Positions 56,244 through 64,000 of a stretch of 64,000 nt of DNA are shown piece after piece. The stretch's first letter is position 1. Every line of letters starts with the position of its first letter. This DNA comes from Synechococcus sp. KORDI-100 (GTDB taxonomy: Bacteria > Cyanobacteriota > Cyanobacteriia > PCC-6307 > Cyanobiaceae). The notes beneath the pieces are model-generated. The model did not search any database, was not told the origin of the DNA, and worked only from the letters and a program-made list of their open reading frames with translations. The stretch spans positions 62,001 through 126,000 of the forward strand of contig NZ_CP006269.1 in NCBI RefSeq assembly GCF_000737535.1, read 5' to 3'. The position numbers were made by a program, and so were the translations under genes.

Positions 56244-58826
56244 ATGCTCAGCGCCTACCGCAAGCTGGCCGCCGCCCGGGAAGCCCAGGGTGTACCTGCA
56301 CTTCCGCTCAACGCCGAGCAGACCCAGGGACTGACGGAACTGCTGCAGAACCCTCCCGCTGGCGAAGAGGCGTTCCTGCTGCACCTCCTCAGCGAACGGA
56401 TCCCCCCGGGTGTGGATGAAGCCGCCTACGTGAAGGCCACCTGGCTCAGCGCCGTGGCCCAGGGAGACGCCAACAGTCCCCTGGTGTCAGCGCTGGAGGC
56501 CACGCGTCTGCTGGGAACGATGGTAGGGGGATACAACGTCGCTGCCCTGATCGAGCTGCTGAAGCACTCCGACGCTGCACTGGCCGGCTGCGCTGCGGAG
56601 GGACTCAGCCGAACCCTGCTCGTCTACGACGCGTTCAACGAAGTGATGGATCTGACGGCGGACAACCGCTTTGCCCAACAGGTCGTGGACAGCTGGGCCG
56701 CAGCCGAGTGGTTCACCTGCAAGCCAGAACTGGCCGACAGCATCACCGTGACGGTGTTCAAGGTCGAGGGCGAAACCAACACCGACGATCTCTCGCCGGC
56801 CACCCACGCCACCACCAGGCCGGACATCCCCCTCCATGCCCTGGCGATGCTTGAAACCCGGGATCCAGAGGGCCTGAAGACCATCGCAACCCTGAGAGAA
56901 AAAGGCCATCCCGTGGCCTACGTCGGCGACGTGGTGGGTACCGGCAGCTCCCGCAAGAGCGCCATCAATTCGGTGCTCTGGCATACCGGCAATGACATCC
57001 CCCATGTGCCCAACAAACGGGCGGGCGGCGTGATTCTTGGAGGCAAGATCGCCCCGATCTTCTTCAACACAGCAGAAGATTCCGGAGCTCTGCCGCTCGA
57101 ATGCGATGTCACCGAACTGAACACCGGTGATGTCATCACCATCCGACCCCATGCCGGCACGATCGAACGCGACGGCACTGTGATGAGTCGATTCGAGCTC
57201 AAGCCCACCACCATCGGCGATGAAGTACGGGCCGGCGGACGCATCCCCCTGATGATCGGTCGCGCTCTCACAGACAAGGTGCGCGCCAAGCTTGGCCTCT
57301 CCCCTTCGGATCTGTTCATCCGCCCCTCAGCACCGGCGGACACCGGCAGGGGATTCACCCTGGCTCAGAAGATGGTGGGCAAGGCCTGCGGCCTCGCCGG
57401 AGTGCAACCCGGCACCAGCTGCGAGCCGCTGATGACCACCGTCGGCTCCCAGGACACCACCGGCCCGATGACGCGTGATGAAATGAAGGAACTGGCCTGC
57501 CTCGGCTTCTCCTCCGATCTGGTGATGCAGAGCTTCTGCCACACGGCCGCCTATCCGAAGCCGGTGGATCTGCAGACCCAGAAGGAGCTGCCCGACTTCT
57601 TCGCCCAGCGCGGTGGCGTGGCCCTGCGACCCGGTGACGGCATCATCCACAGCTGGCTGAACCGCATGCTTCTGCCCGACACCGTCGGTACCGGCGGCGA
57701 CAGCCACACCCGCTTCCCCCTCGGCATTTCCTTTCCCGGCGGGTCCGGTGTGGTGGCCTTTGCGGCCGCCATCGGCGCCATGCCGCTGGACATGCCGGAA
57801 TCGGTGCTGGTGCGCTTCAGCGGATCCCTGCAACCCAGCGTCACGCTCCGGGACGTGGTGAATGCCATCCCCTGGGTGGCCATCCAGCGGGGACTGCTCA
57901 CTGTTGAAAAGGCCAACAAGAAGAACCTGTTCAACGGCCGGATCATGGAGATCGAAGGTCTGCCCGACCTGAAGCTGGAACAGGCCTTCGAACTCACCGA
58001 TGCCAGCGCCGAGCGCTCCTGCGCCGGCTGCACGATCAAGCTCTCCGAAGACACGGTGAGCGAATACCTGCGCAGCAACGTGGCACTGCTCAAGAACATG
58101 ATCGCCCGCGGCTACAGCGATGCCCGCACCCTGGCCCGCCGGATCAAGGAGATGGAGGCCTGGCTGGCGAACCCGCAGCTGATGAGCGCCGACGCTGACG
58201 CTGAGTACGCGGAAATGCTGGAGATCAACCTCGACGACCTCACCGAACCGGTGGTGGCCTGCCCCAATGACCCCGACAACGTGAAGTTGCTCAGCGAGGT
58301 GGCCGGTGATCCGGTGCAGGAGGTGTTCATCGGCTCCTGCATGACCAACATCGGCCACTACCGTGCCGCGGCCAAGGTGCTGGAGGGCGCCGGTCAGAAC
58401 ACGGCGCGCCTCTGGGTCTGTCCCCCCACCCGCATGGATGAGGAGACATTGAAAGCCGAGGGCTACTACGCCACCTTCGAGGCCGCCGGGTCCCGCATGG
58501 AGATGCCCGGCTGCTCCCTCTGCATGGGCAATCAGGCCCGCGTGGAGGACAACACCACGGTGTTCTCCACGAGCACCCGCAACTTCAACAACCGCCTTGG
58601 CAAAGGTGCTCAGGTGTACCTGGGCAGCGCCGAACTGGCCGCCGTCTGCGCCCAGCTGGGTCGCATCCCCACCCCCGAGGAGTACCGCAGCATCGCGGCG
58701 GAGAAGATCGATCCACTCTCCGACGAGCTCTACCGCTATCTGAACTTCGATCAGATCAACGGCTTTGAAGACCAGGGGCGGGTGGTCAGTGCCGATGACG
58801 AAGCAACCGTTCTGGCTCAGGCCTGA
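56244..58826 (+). CDS. acnB: Aconitate hydratase B
   Basis: An 860-aa AcnB of the citrate cycle with the B-type domain order: an N-terminal HEAT-like domain, then swivel (NTDDLSPATHATTRPDIPLHA) and catalytic domains. The iron-sulfur cysteines appear in RSCAGCTIKLSEDT-type and PGCSLCMGNQARV segments; GSCMTNIGHYRAAAKVL is present. It starts with ATG at 56244. It has 115 bp to the divergent DAHP synthase start. Confidence 0.96.
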   Translation: MLSAYRKLAAAREAQGVPALPLNAEQTQGLTELLQNPPAGEEAFLLHLLSERIPPGVDEAAYVKATWLSAVAQGDANSPLVSALEATRLLGTMVGGYNVAALIELLKHSDAALAGCAAEGLSRTLLVYDAFNEVMDLTADNRFAQQVVDSWAAAEWFTCKPELADSITVTVFKVEGETNTDDLSPATHATTRPDIPLHALAMLETRDPEGLKTIATLREKGHPVAYVGDVVGTGSSRKSAINSVLWHTGNDIPHVPNKRAGGVILGGKIAPIFFNTAEDSGALPLECDVTELNTGDVITIRPHAGTIERDGTVMSRFELKPTTIGDEVRAGGRIPLMIGRALTDKVRAKLGLSPSDLFIRPSAPADTGRGFTLAQKMVGKACGLAGVQPGTSCEPLMTTVGSQDTTGPMTRDEMKELACLGFSSDLVMQSFCHTAAYPKPVDLQTQKELPDFFAQRGGVALRPGDGIIHSWLNRMLLPDTVGTGGDSHTRFPLGISFPGGSGVVAFAAAIGAMPLDMPESVLVRFSGSLQPSVTLRDVVNAIPWVAIQRGLLTVEKANKKNLFNGRIMEIEGLPDLKLEQAFELTDASAERSCAGCTIKLSEDTVSEYLRSNVALLKNMIARGYSDARTLARRIKEMEAWLANPQLMSADADAEYAEMLEINLDDLTEPVVACPNDPDNVKLLSEVAGDPVQEVFIGSCMTNIGHYRAAAKVLEGAGQNTARLWVCPPTRMDEETLKAEGYYATFEAAGSRMEMPGCSLCMGNQARVEDNTTVFSTSTRNFNNRLGKGAQVYLGSAELAAVCAQLGRIPTPEEYRSIAAEKIDPLSDELYRYLNFDQINGFEDQGRVVSADDEATVLAQA

Positions 58827-58844
58827 TCCCGGATCACCTCATCT

Positions 58845-60293
58845 GTGCCAACACTGAGCGAACCCAAACAACGGCGCCACCATCTCGGCTCGAGCAGAAG
58901 CATCCGAAACCTTCTCGAGCGCCGCTGGCTGGTGGTCGTTCTTGCGCTGGCACTCACGGGTCTGGGTGCCGCGATCACCGGGATGCTGTTCAAAGGCGGC
59001 ATCAATCTCCTTCGCGATTGGCGCCTGGCCCTGCTGGATGATTTCCCCGCATGGCTGGTCCTGCCGGCACTCGGAGCCTTTGGAGGACTGCTGTCCGGCT
59101 GGTTGGTGACGAACTTCGCCCCAGCGGCAGGTGGCGCTGGCGTGACCCACATCATGGGATTTCTGCGCCACCGCTCGGTACCCATGGGGTTGCGGGTGGG
59201 GCTCATCAAACTGATCGCTGGAATCATCGCGATCGGCTGCGGTTTTCCGCTGGGACCTGAGGGCCCCGCCGTCCAGATGGGAGGCTCTGTGGCCTGGCAG
59301 ATGTCCCGCTGGTTGAAGGCCCCTGTGGCATTTCGGCGCGTGATCGTGGCCGCTGGCGGTGGCGCCGGAATCGCTGCTGTTTTCAGTGCGCCGATCGGTG
59401 GCTTTGTCTACGCCATCGAAGAGCTGCTCCACTCGGCCAGACCGGTGGTGTTGCTGCTGGTGATCATCACCACCTTCTCCGCCGATACCTGGGCGGATGT
59501 GATCGGCTTCCTGGGACTCAACCCCGGCAGCAGTGGGCTGCATCGAACCCTGGGTTTTCAGCTGGAACGCGAATTCACACCGACGGTCGACTTTCTGCCG
59601 ATCGATCTCGCCTATCTGATCGCACTTGGGGCCGTCATCGGCCTTCTGGCTGAGCTCTACTGCCGATATGTGCTTGTGATGCAGCGCCAGGGCAATCGCT
59701 GGTTCGGCAACCGACTGATTCTTCGCATGACCCTGTGCGGGTTGATTCTGGGCGGCAGCTACGCGCTCATGCCGGAGATCTTCCACAACACCACCGAATT
59801 AAAGGTGTTGATCGCTGAGGGGGATGCGGGGATCCCTCTGGCACTGGGGGGATTTGTGGTGATGTTCTTCAGCACTGGGCTGGCCGCGGCTTCCGGGGCA
59901 CCTGGGGGATTGTTCATGCCGATGCTCACCCTTGGTGGCGCCATCGGTCTGGCCTGTGGTGGCTGGGTGGAAGCGCTCACAGGTCATGTTCCCAGCACCT
60001 ATGTCTTCGCCGGCATGGGAGCGTTCGTCGCGGGTTGTTCACGAACACCCATCTCAGCGATGTTCCTGGCCTTCGCGCTCACAAAGGATCTGCTCATCCT
60101 GAAACCGATCCTGGTGGCCTGCCTGATGAGCTTCGTCGTCGCCAGGCTGTTTCATCCACACTCGATCTACGAGCGTCAGATGGGAATGGAACTGGAGGTT
60201 GAACAGGCGCTGCAGGTGAGGCTGGAGCGACATCGGCGCCCGTTCACGCCTCCACCACTGCCGGAGAGCGGGCGAGACGGAGTCAACCTCTGA
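58845..60293 (+). CDS. CLC-family chloride channel/antiporter
   Basis: A 482-aa multi-pass CLC protein. The selectivity-filter motifs are visible as CGFPLGPEGPAVQMGGSVAW (GxxGPxx with E), GAGIAAVFSAPIGGFVYAIEE and GAPGGLFMPMLTLGGAIG, then VAGCSRTPISAMFLAFALT. The gating glutamate of GPEGP is kept, suggesting an antiporter or gated channel. It starts with GTG 18 bp after acnB. It lacks C-terminal CBS domains. Confidence 0.92.
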   Translation: MPTLSEPKQRRHHLGSSRSIRNLLERRWLVVVLALALTGLGAAITGMLFKGGINLLRDWRLALLDDFPAWLVLPALGAFGGLLSGWLVTNFAPAAGGAGVTHIMGFLRHRSVPMGLRVGLIKLIAGIIAIGCGFPLGPEGPAVQMGGSVAWQMSRWLKAPVAFRRVIVAAGGGAGIAAVFSAPIGGFVYAIEELLHSARPVVLLLVIITTFSADTWADVIGFLGLNPGSSGLHRTLGFQLEREFTPTVDFLPIDLAYLIALGAVIGLLAELYCRYVLVMQRQGNRWFGNRLILRMTLCGLILGGSYALMPEIFHNTTELKVLIAEGDAGIPLALGGFVVMFFSTGLAAASGAPGGLFMPMLTLGGAIGLACGGWVEALTGHVPSTYVFAGMGAFVAGCSRTPISAMFLAFALTKDLLILKPILVACLMSFVVARLFHPHSIYERQMGMELEVEQALQVRLERHRRPFTPPPLPESGRDGVNL

Positions 60294-60322
60294 ACCAGGA
60301 AACACTGCTGTTCGATCCGGCA

Positions 60323-61936
60323 GTGCCGGAACCCGGTGCCCTGCGCGCCGTGCTGGCCTTCCCCAGCACCTATTCGGTCGGCATCACCAGCCTGGGATAC
60401 CAGGTCGTCTGGGCCACCCTGGCCCGACGTCAGGACGTGGATGTTCGACGCCTGTTCACGGATCAAGGCGACCCCATGCACCGCCGCTGTGATCTTTTTG
60501 GGCTCTCCCTGAGCTGGGAACTGGATGGGCCTGTGTTGCCGGACTTGCTCAGCCGTCAGCGGATTCCGCTCTGGTCAGCCCAGCGCAATGACGAGGATCC
60601 CATCGTGTTCGGAGGCGGTCCGGTGCTCACGGCCAACCCGGAACCCCTCGCCCCGTTTTTTGATGCCGTCCTTCTAGGGGACGGCGAACAGCTGCTGCCG
60701 GCCTTCATCACCGCGCTGCTGAGCTGCCGTTCCGCACCTCGAGAGGAACGCCTGCGGAGGTTGTCCCAGGTGCCTGGTGTCTATATCCCGGCGCTGTATG
60801 TCCCCCGCTACGACAGCAGCGGCCAGCTGGTGGCCGTCGATCCGATCGACTCGGATGTCCCAGCGACCGCCGAAAAGCAAACCTGGCGGGGGAACACCCT
60901 GAGTCACTCCACGGTGATCACCCCTGAGGCTGCCTGGCCGGACATCCACATGGTGGAAGTGGTGCGCAGTTGTCCGGAACTCTGTCGTTTCTGCCTGGCC
61001 AGCTATCTGACCCTTCCCTTCCGGACAGCTTCCCTGGATGACGGCCTCATTCCAGCCGTGGAACAAGGCCTGATGGTCACCCGCCGACTGGGACTGCTGG
61101 GGGCATCGGTCACTCAGCATCCGCAATTCAATGAACTGCTCCAGTGGCTGGATCAGGATCACTTTGATGACACGCGCGTCAGTGTGAGCTCGGTGAGAGC
61201 CGCCACGGTGACGCCGGACCTTAGTCGGATCCTGGCGAAACGGGGCAGTCGTTCGCTCACCATTGCGATCGAAAGCGGCAGCCAGCGAATGCGTGAACTG
61301 GTGAACAAGAAACTCAGCCACGAGGAGATCGAGGCGGCGGCAAGCCATGCCCGCCAGGGAGGACTCAAGGGTCTGAAGCTCTACGGAATGGTGGGCCTGC
61401 CCAGCGAAACCGACGACGATGTGGATGCGACCGCTGAGCTGTTGCTTGGCCTGAAGAGATCAACCAAGGGACTGCGCTTCACCCTCGGCGTGAGCACATT
61501 CGTTCCCAAAGCCCAGACCCCGTTTCAGTGGCAGGGCGTGCGGCCGGAAGCCGAGAAACGACTGAAACGACTGGCCAAACAGCTCAAACCGAAAGGAATT
61601 GAATTCCGACCGGAAAGCTACGGATGGAGTGTCATCCAGTCCCTCCTGTCCAGGGGAGATCGTCGTCTTGCCCCCGTCATTGCTGCTGTTGGTGAGGCGC
61701 GGGACAGCATCGGTGGCTGGAAGAGGGCCTACCGGGCTGCACTCAACCATGAGTTGGAGCCCATGCCAGGGCCTGAACTGCCAGAACCATCCCCCTGGAA
61801 GGATCTGGTTCAGGACACCTGGGAGGGATCAAGGATTCTTCCCTGGACCCATCTCAGAGGTCCGCTGTCTGCGGAAACACTGCGGAACCATCGTGATCTG
61901 GCTCTGGAGCGTCATGGCTCTGAAGAAAGCCGCTGA
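60323..61936 (+). CDS. Radical SAM protein with N-terminal B12-binding-like domain
   Basis: A 537-aa protein. The N-terminal half has a cobalamin-binding-like domain (LAFPSTYSVGITSLGYQVVW, DLFGLSLSWELD, IVFGGGPVLTANPEPL). The radical SAM cluster is VRSCPELCRFC, a CX3CX2C, followed by SVRAATVTPDL and TIAIESGSQRMRELVNKKLSH. It resembles uncharacterised radical SAM proteins of the TIGR03960 or MiaB-like type. The GTG at 60323 may be internal; an upstream start in the clc gene is possible. It overlaps the convergent membrane gene by 83 bp. Confidence 0.85.
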   Translation: MPEPGALRAVLAFPSTYSVGITSLGYQVVWATLARRQDVDVRRLFTDQGDPMHRRCDLFGLSLSWELDGPVLPDLLSRQRIPLWSAQRNDEDPIVFGGGPVLTANPEPLAPFFDAVLLGDGEQLLPAFITALLSCRSAPREERLRRLSQVPGVYIPALYVPRYDSSGQLVAVDPIDSDVPATAEKQTWRGNTLSHSTVITPEAAWPDIHMVEVVRSCPELCRFCLASYLTLPFRTASLDDGLIPAVEQGLMVTRRLGLLGASVTQHPQFNELLQWLDQDHFDDTRVSVSSVRAATVTPDLSRILAKRGSRSLTIAIESGSQRMRELVNKKLSHEEIEAAASHARQGGLKGLKLYGMVGLPSETDDDVDATAELLLGLKRSTKGLRFTLGVSTFVPKAQTPFQWQGVRPEAEKRLKRLAKQLKPKGIEFRPESYGWSVIQSLLSRGDRRLAPVIAAVGEARDSIGGWKRAYRAALNHELEPMPGPELPEPSPWKDLVQDTWEGSRILPWTHLRGPLSAETLRNHRDLALERHGSEESR

Positions 61937-63134
61937 GTCCGGCCAGAAGGATCCAACCAAGAAGATTGAGGCGACTGTCAAAGAACGGCAGATCAGTGGC
62001 GTGCATGCCAACCAGCACAAAAGAAGCGGCCCACCAGGCCCGATCCATCGGGCCGCGTTTGAGCATGCCCCGTCGCAGGGCGATCACCAAAAGGACAAGC
62101 ACCAGCCCCACCACCAGAACGGCGACGGGCCACCCATGGCTGACACCAAGCTCGATCGGAAGGTTGTGGGAGTGGCCGTGCCACCTCCGCTGAGCATGGA
62201 TCGGATACAGAACACTGAAGGCCGCCGCTCCCCACCCAAACCAGGGACGCTGGCTGATCAGTTGCAGACCGAAACGCCATTGAGCCAGGCGGGTAAGGCT
62301 GTCATTGGACTGTCCCTCCAGGAGACGCTGTCGCAAGCTGGCCGGCAGGAGGGCTTCAGCCCACTGCTGGATCGCTGCAGGCACCCCGGGCAACACGGCC
62401 AGCAACAGCGGTGCCGAGAGCAGAAGAAACAGGGGAAACAGCCACCACCACTGGGCGGGTCCGAGCACCCAAGGCACGGCGAGTGGCAGGGCCGCCATGG
62501 CGTTCCTGGAACGGGTGAGCACGACTGCCGCGACGATCGCCGCAGCCAGCAGGAATGCCAGAGCACGACACCAAAGGGGATCGCGTCGGGCCAACACCGC
62601 CGCCAGAGCAAACGACCACACCACGGCCAACCAGGCCCCGGCGATGTTGGCGTAATCAAACAGACCGGATAAGCGACCTTCCGGCTGCCCACCTGGAGCG
62701 AGAAACCAGATGATTCCGCCCCCGAACAACTGCCAGGGCCCCGTCCAGCCAAGCTGCATCTGGCCAAAGCCTGTGATCAGCACCGGCACTGTGCCCGCCA
62801 GCAGGCATCGGGCCGCCCGCTGACGGCGCGAGGCTGTAAGCAGGAAGGGACGAAACGCCCAGAAGCCCCAGAAAAACGGAATCCAGTTGGCGAGTCCGGC
62901 CCAGGCCAGACCCGCATCGTCGGCCAGGATTGCGCCGATCAGCATCAGAACGGCTGCCAGCAGCAAGGGACGCATCCAGGGGTCGTTCAGGGGAACCTCG
63001 GCCCGATTGCGACTGCCGGCAACACAGCTGACAAACAGGCAAACGCCTGCCAGCAAAGCGCTCGACGGCAACAGAAACAGACCGAACTGAAAAGCCAGCC
63101 AACCCGGTGATTTGATGCTGAACACACCTCTCAC
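61854..63134 (-). CDS. O-antigen ligase/Wzy-like membrane protein
   Basis: A 426-aa protein with about ten hydrophobic segments and the Wzy_C signature: a large periplasmic loop containing RPWFGWGAAAFSVLYPIHAQRRWHGHSHNLPIEL. SRNAMAALPLAVPW precedes it. The family includes O-antigen ligases and IctB-like proteins; the actual role, polymer ligation or another, is not clear. It overlaps purU by 4 bp (ATGA) upstream and the radical SAM gene by 83 bp downstream. Confidence 0.78.
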   Translation of the reverse strand: MRGVFSIKSPGWLAFQFGLFLLPSSALLAGVCLFVSCVAGSRNRAEVPLNDPWMRPLLLAAVLMLIGAILADDAGLAWAGLANWIPFFWGFWAFRPFLLTASRRQRAARCLLAGTVPVLITGFGQMQLGWTGPWQLFGGGIIWFLAPGGQPEGRLSGLFDYANIAGAWLAVVWSFALAAVLARRDPLWCRALAFLLAAAIVAAVVLTRSRNAMAALPLAVPWVLGPAQWWWLFPLFLLLSAPLLLAVLPGVPAAIQQWAEALLPASLRQRLLEGQSNDSLTRLAQWRFGLQLISQRPWFGWGAAAFSVLYPIHAQRRWHGHSHNLPIELGVSHGWPVAVLVVGLVLVLLVIALRRGMLKRGPMDRAWWAASFVLVGMHATDLPFFDSRLNLLGWILLAGLSGFLQSHDAPEPDHDGSAVFPQTADL

Positions 63135-63985
63135 GCGAAGACCGCTGTACGTCCGCGGTAAACGATCACCTGCCGCTGAAGATGCAACCGCAGCGCGCGT
63201 GCCAGAGCCATGCGCTCGGTATCGCGCCCCTTACGAATCAGATCCGCCACCTCATCGCGGTGACTGACGGGAACGGTGGTCTGCTCGATGATCGGGCCGT
63301 CGTCCAACTCCTCCGTCACATAGTGCGCCGTGGCCCCGATGAGCTTGACGCCGCGATCCCAGGCCCGCTGGTAGGGCTGAGCCCCTTTGAAAGCAGGCAA
63401 AAACGAATGGTGGATATTGATCACATCAGGAAATCGGGCCAGGAAATCAGCGCTCAACACCTGCATGTATTTCGCCAAAACCGCCAACTCAATCTGGTTG
63501 TCCTCCAACAAGCCGAGAATGCGCTTCTCCACCTCAGGCTTGTTCTCCTTGCTGGAGGGAATGCAAACAAAACGGACGCCAAACCCCGCACAGAGAGACT
63601 CAAGATCCGGGTGATTGGCAATCACCAGAGGCACCTTCATCGGCAGCTCACCGCTCTGCACACGCCAGAGCAGATCCACCAGACAATGGCTCTGCTTGCT
63701 CGCGAAAATGGCGACCTTCGGCCAGGCATCCGAAAAATGCAGCTGTGCCTGACCAGAGAGTCGCTCGGCGAGTGCCTGTGCCGCTGCAGGCAGAGCCTGG
63801 CGAGGGATCCCGAATCCCTCCAGCTCCCATTCGATCCGGCTGAGAAACACGCCGGCGCCGGCATCGGTGTGGTGGTCGGCATGGCGGATGTTGCCACCAT
63901 TGGCTGCCACCCAGCCGGCAAGCTCACTCACCAGTCCAGGACGATCCGCACAGATCAGCTGCAGGATCACGGTCGCTGCCGTCAC
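63131..63985 (-). CDS. purU: Formyltetrahydrofolate deformylase PurU
   Basis: A 284-aa enzyme releasing formate from 10-formyl-THF. An N-terminal ACT domain (VILQLICADRPGLVSELAGWVAANGGNI) precedes a formyltransferase-fold domain with KYMQVLSADFLARFPDVINIHHSFLPAFKGAQPY, where the His and Asp-like residues are kept. The GTG at 63985 lies just inside the window edge and matches the family start. Its stop overlaps the O-antigen ligase start by 4 bp. Formate is also the product of the formamidases at 9-11.6 kb. Confidence 0.92.
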   Translation of the reverse strand: MTAATVILQLICADRPGLVSELAGWVAANGGNIRHADHHTDAGAGVFLSRIEWELEGFGIPRQALPAAAQALAERLSGQAQLHFSDAWPKVAIFASKQSHCLVDLLWRVQSGELPMKVPLVIANHPDLESLCAGFGVRFVCIPSSKENKPEVEKRILGLLEDNQIELAVLAKYMQVLSADFLARFPDVINIHHSFLPAFKGAQPYQRAWDRGVKLIGATAHYVTEELDDGPIIEQTTVPVSHRDEVADLIRKGRDTERMALARALRLHLQRQVIVYRGRTAVFA

Positions 63986-64000
63986 GGAAACGCTTTGAAA

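Noticed and set aside
57327-58358. 343-aa open frame antisense to acnB
   Set aside because: It overlaps a certain gene, and its composition (His, Gln, Gly, Ala rich) is what antisense of GC-rich coding DNA gives.
58839-59786. 315-aa open frame antisense to the CLC channel gene
   Set aside because: It is Gln/His/Asp-rich with no motif, and the sense gene has all CLC filter motifs.

Overview
This window looks like chromosomal DNA of a marine picocyanobacterium of the Synechococcus/Cyanobium lineage. The reasons are the dense, fairly GC-rich gene layout, the MFS nitrate permease placed beside a ferredoxin-type narB, a cyanobacterial nirA, the urt and ure clusters, a glucosylglycerate osmolyte cluster, cyanobacteria-restricted families (DUF1830, DUF1400, DUF3598, nitrate-reductase-associated protein) and a group 2 sigma factor. 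No transposase, CRISPR array, rRNA or tRNA gene was recognised. Assignments come from reading motifs and remembered family features; nothing was searched.

Layout. 0-2.7 kb: end of queC, then pabB and pabC. 2.7-6.6 kb: glucosylglycerate cluster (phosphatase, GH13 phosphorylase, divergent gpgS). 6.6-9 kb: small cyanobacterial proteins, an AT-rich gap and a lipoprotein. 9.1-11.9 kb: two unrelated formamidases (nitrilase-type amiF and metal-type fmdA) and the zinc-ribbon protein fmdB. 12-17.3 kb: urea ABC transporter urtABCDE, on the minus strand. 17.4-22.6 kb: urease, with ureEFG divergent from ureDABC. 22.6-30 kb: DUF1400 hydrolase, an ATP-grasp/alpha-E/transglutaminase operon, a cupin, a Tat-exported beta-carbonic anhydrase and a sulfotransferase-like gene.

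30-45.5 kb: nitrate assimilation island with moaA, mobA, nrtP, narB, a nitrate-reductase-associated gene, moaC, moeA, moaE, moaD, moaB, cobA, a CbiX-like chelatase, nirA and a helical-repeat protein. 45.5-52.6 kb: a TrpD2-like gene, a GNAT, an MFS exporter, ppk and a sigma factor. 52.6-64 kb: phytol-kinase-like gene, an AT-rich glycosyltransferase/sulfotransferase pair, DAHP synthase, acnB, a CLC channel, a radical SAM protein, a Wzy-type membrane protein and purU.

Functional reading. Most of 9-45 kb forms a nitrogen-acquisition block. Formamide, urea and nitrate/nitrite can each be turned into ammonium. The Mo cofactor genes serve NarB, and the siroheme genes serve NirA. Candidate NtcA boxes lie upstream of amiF (perfect GTA-N8-TAC), urtA, nrtP and the TrpD2-like gene. 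The most unusual part is the formamide module between a lipoprotein gene and the urea transporter.
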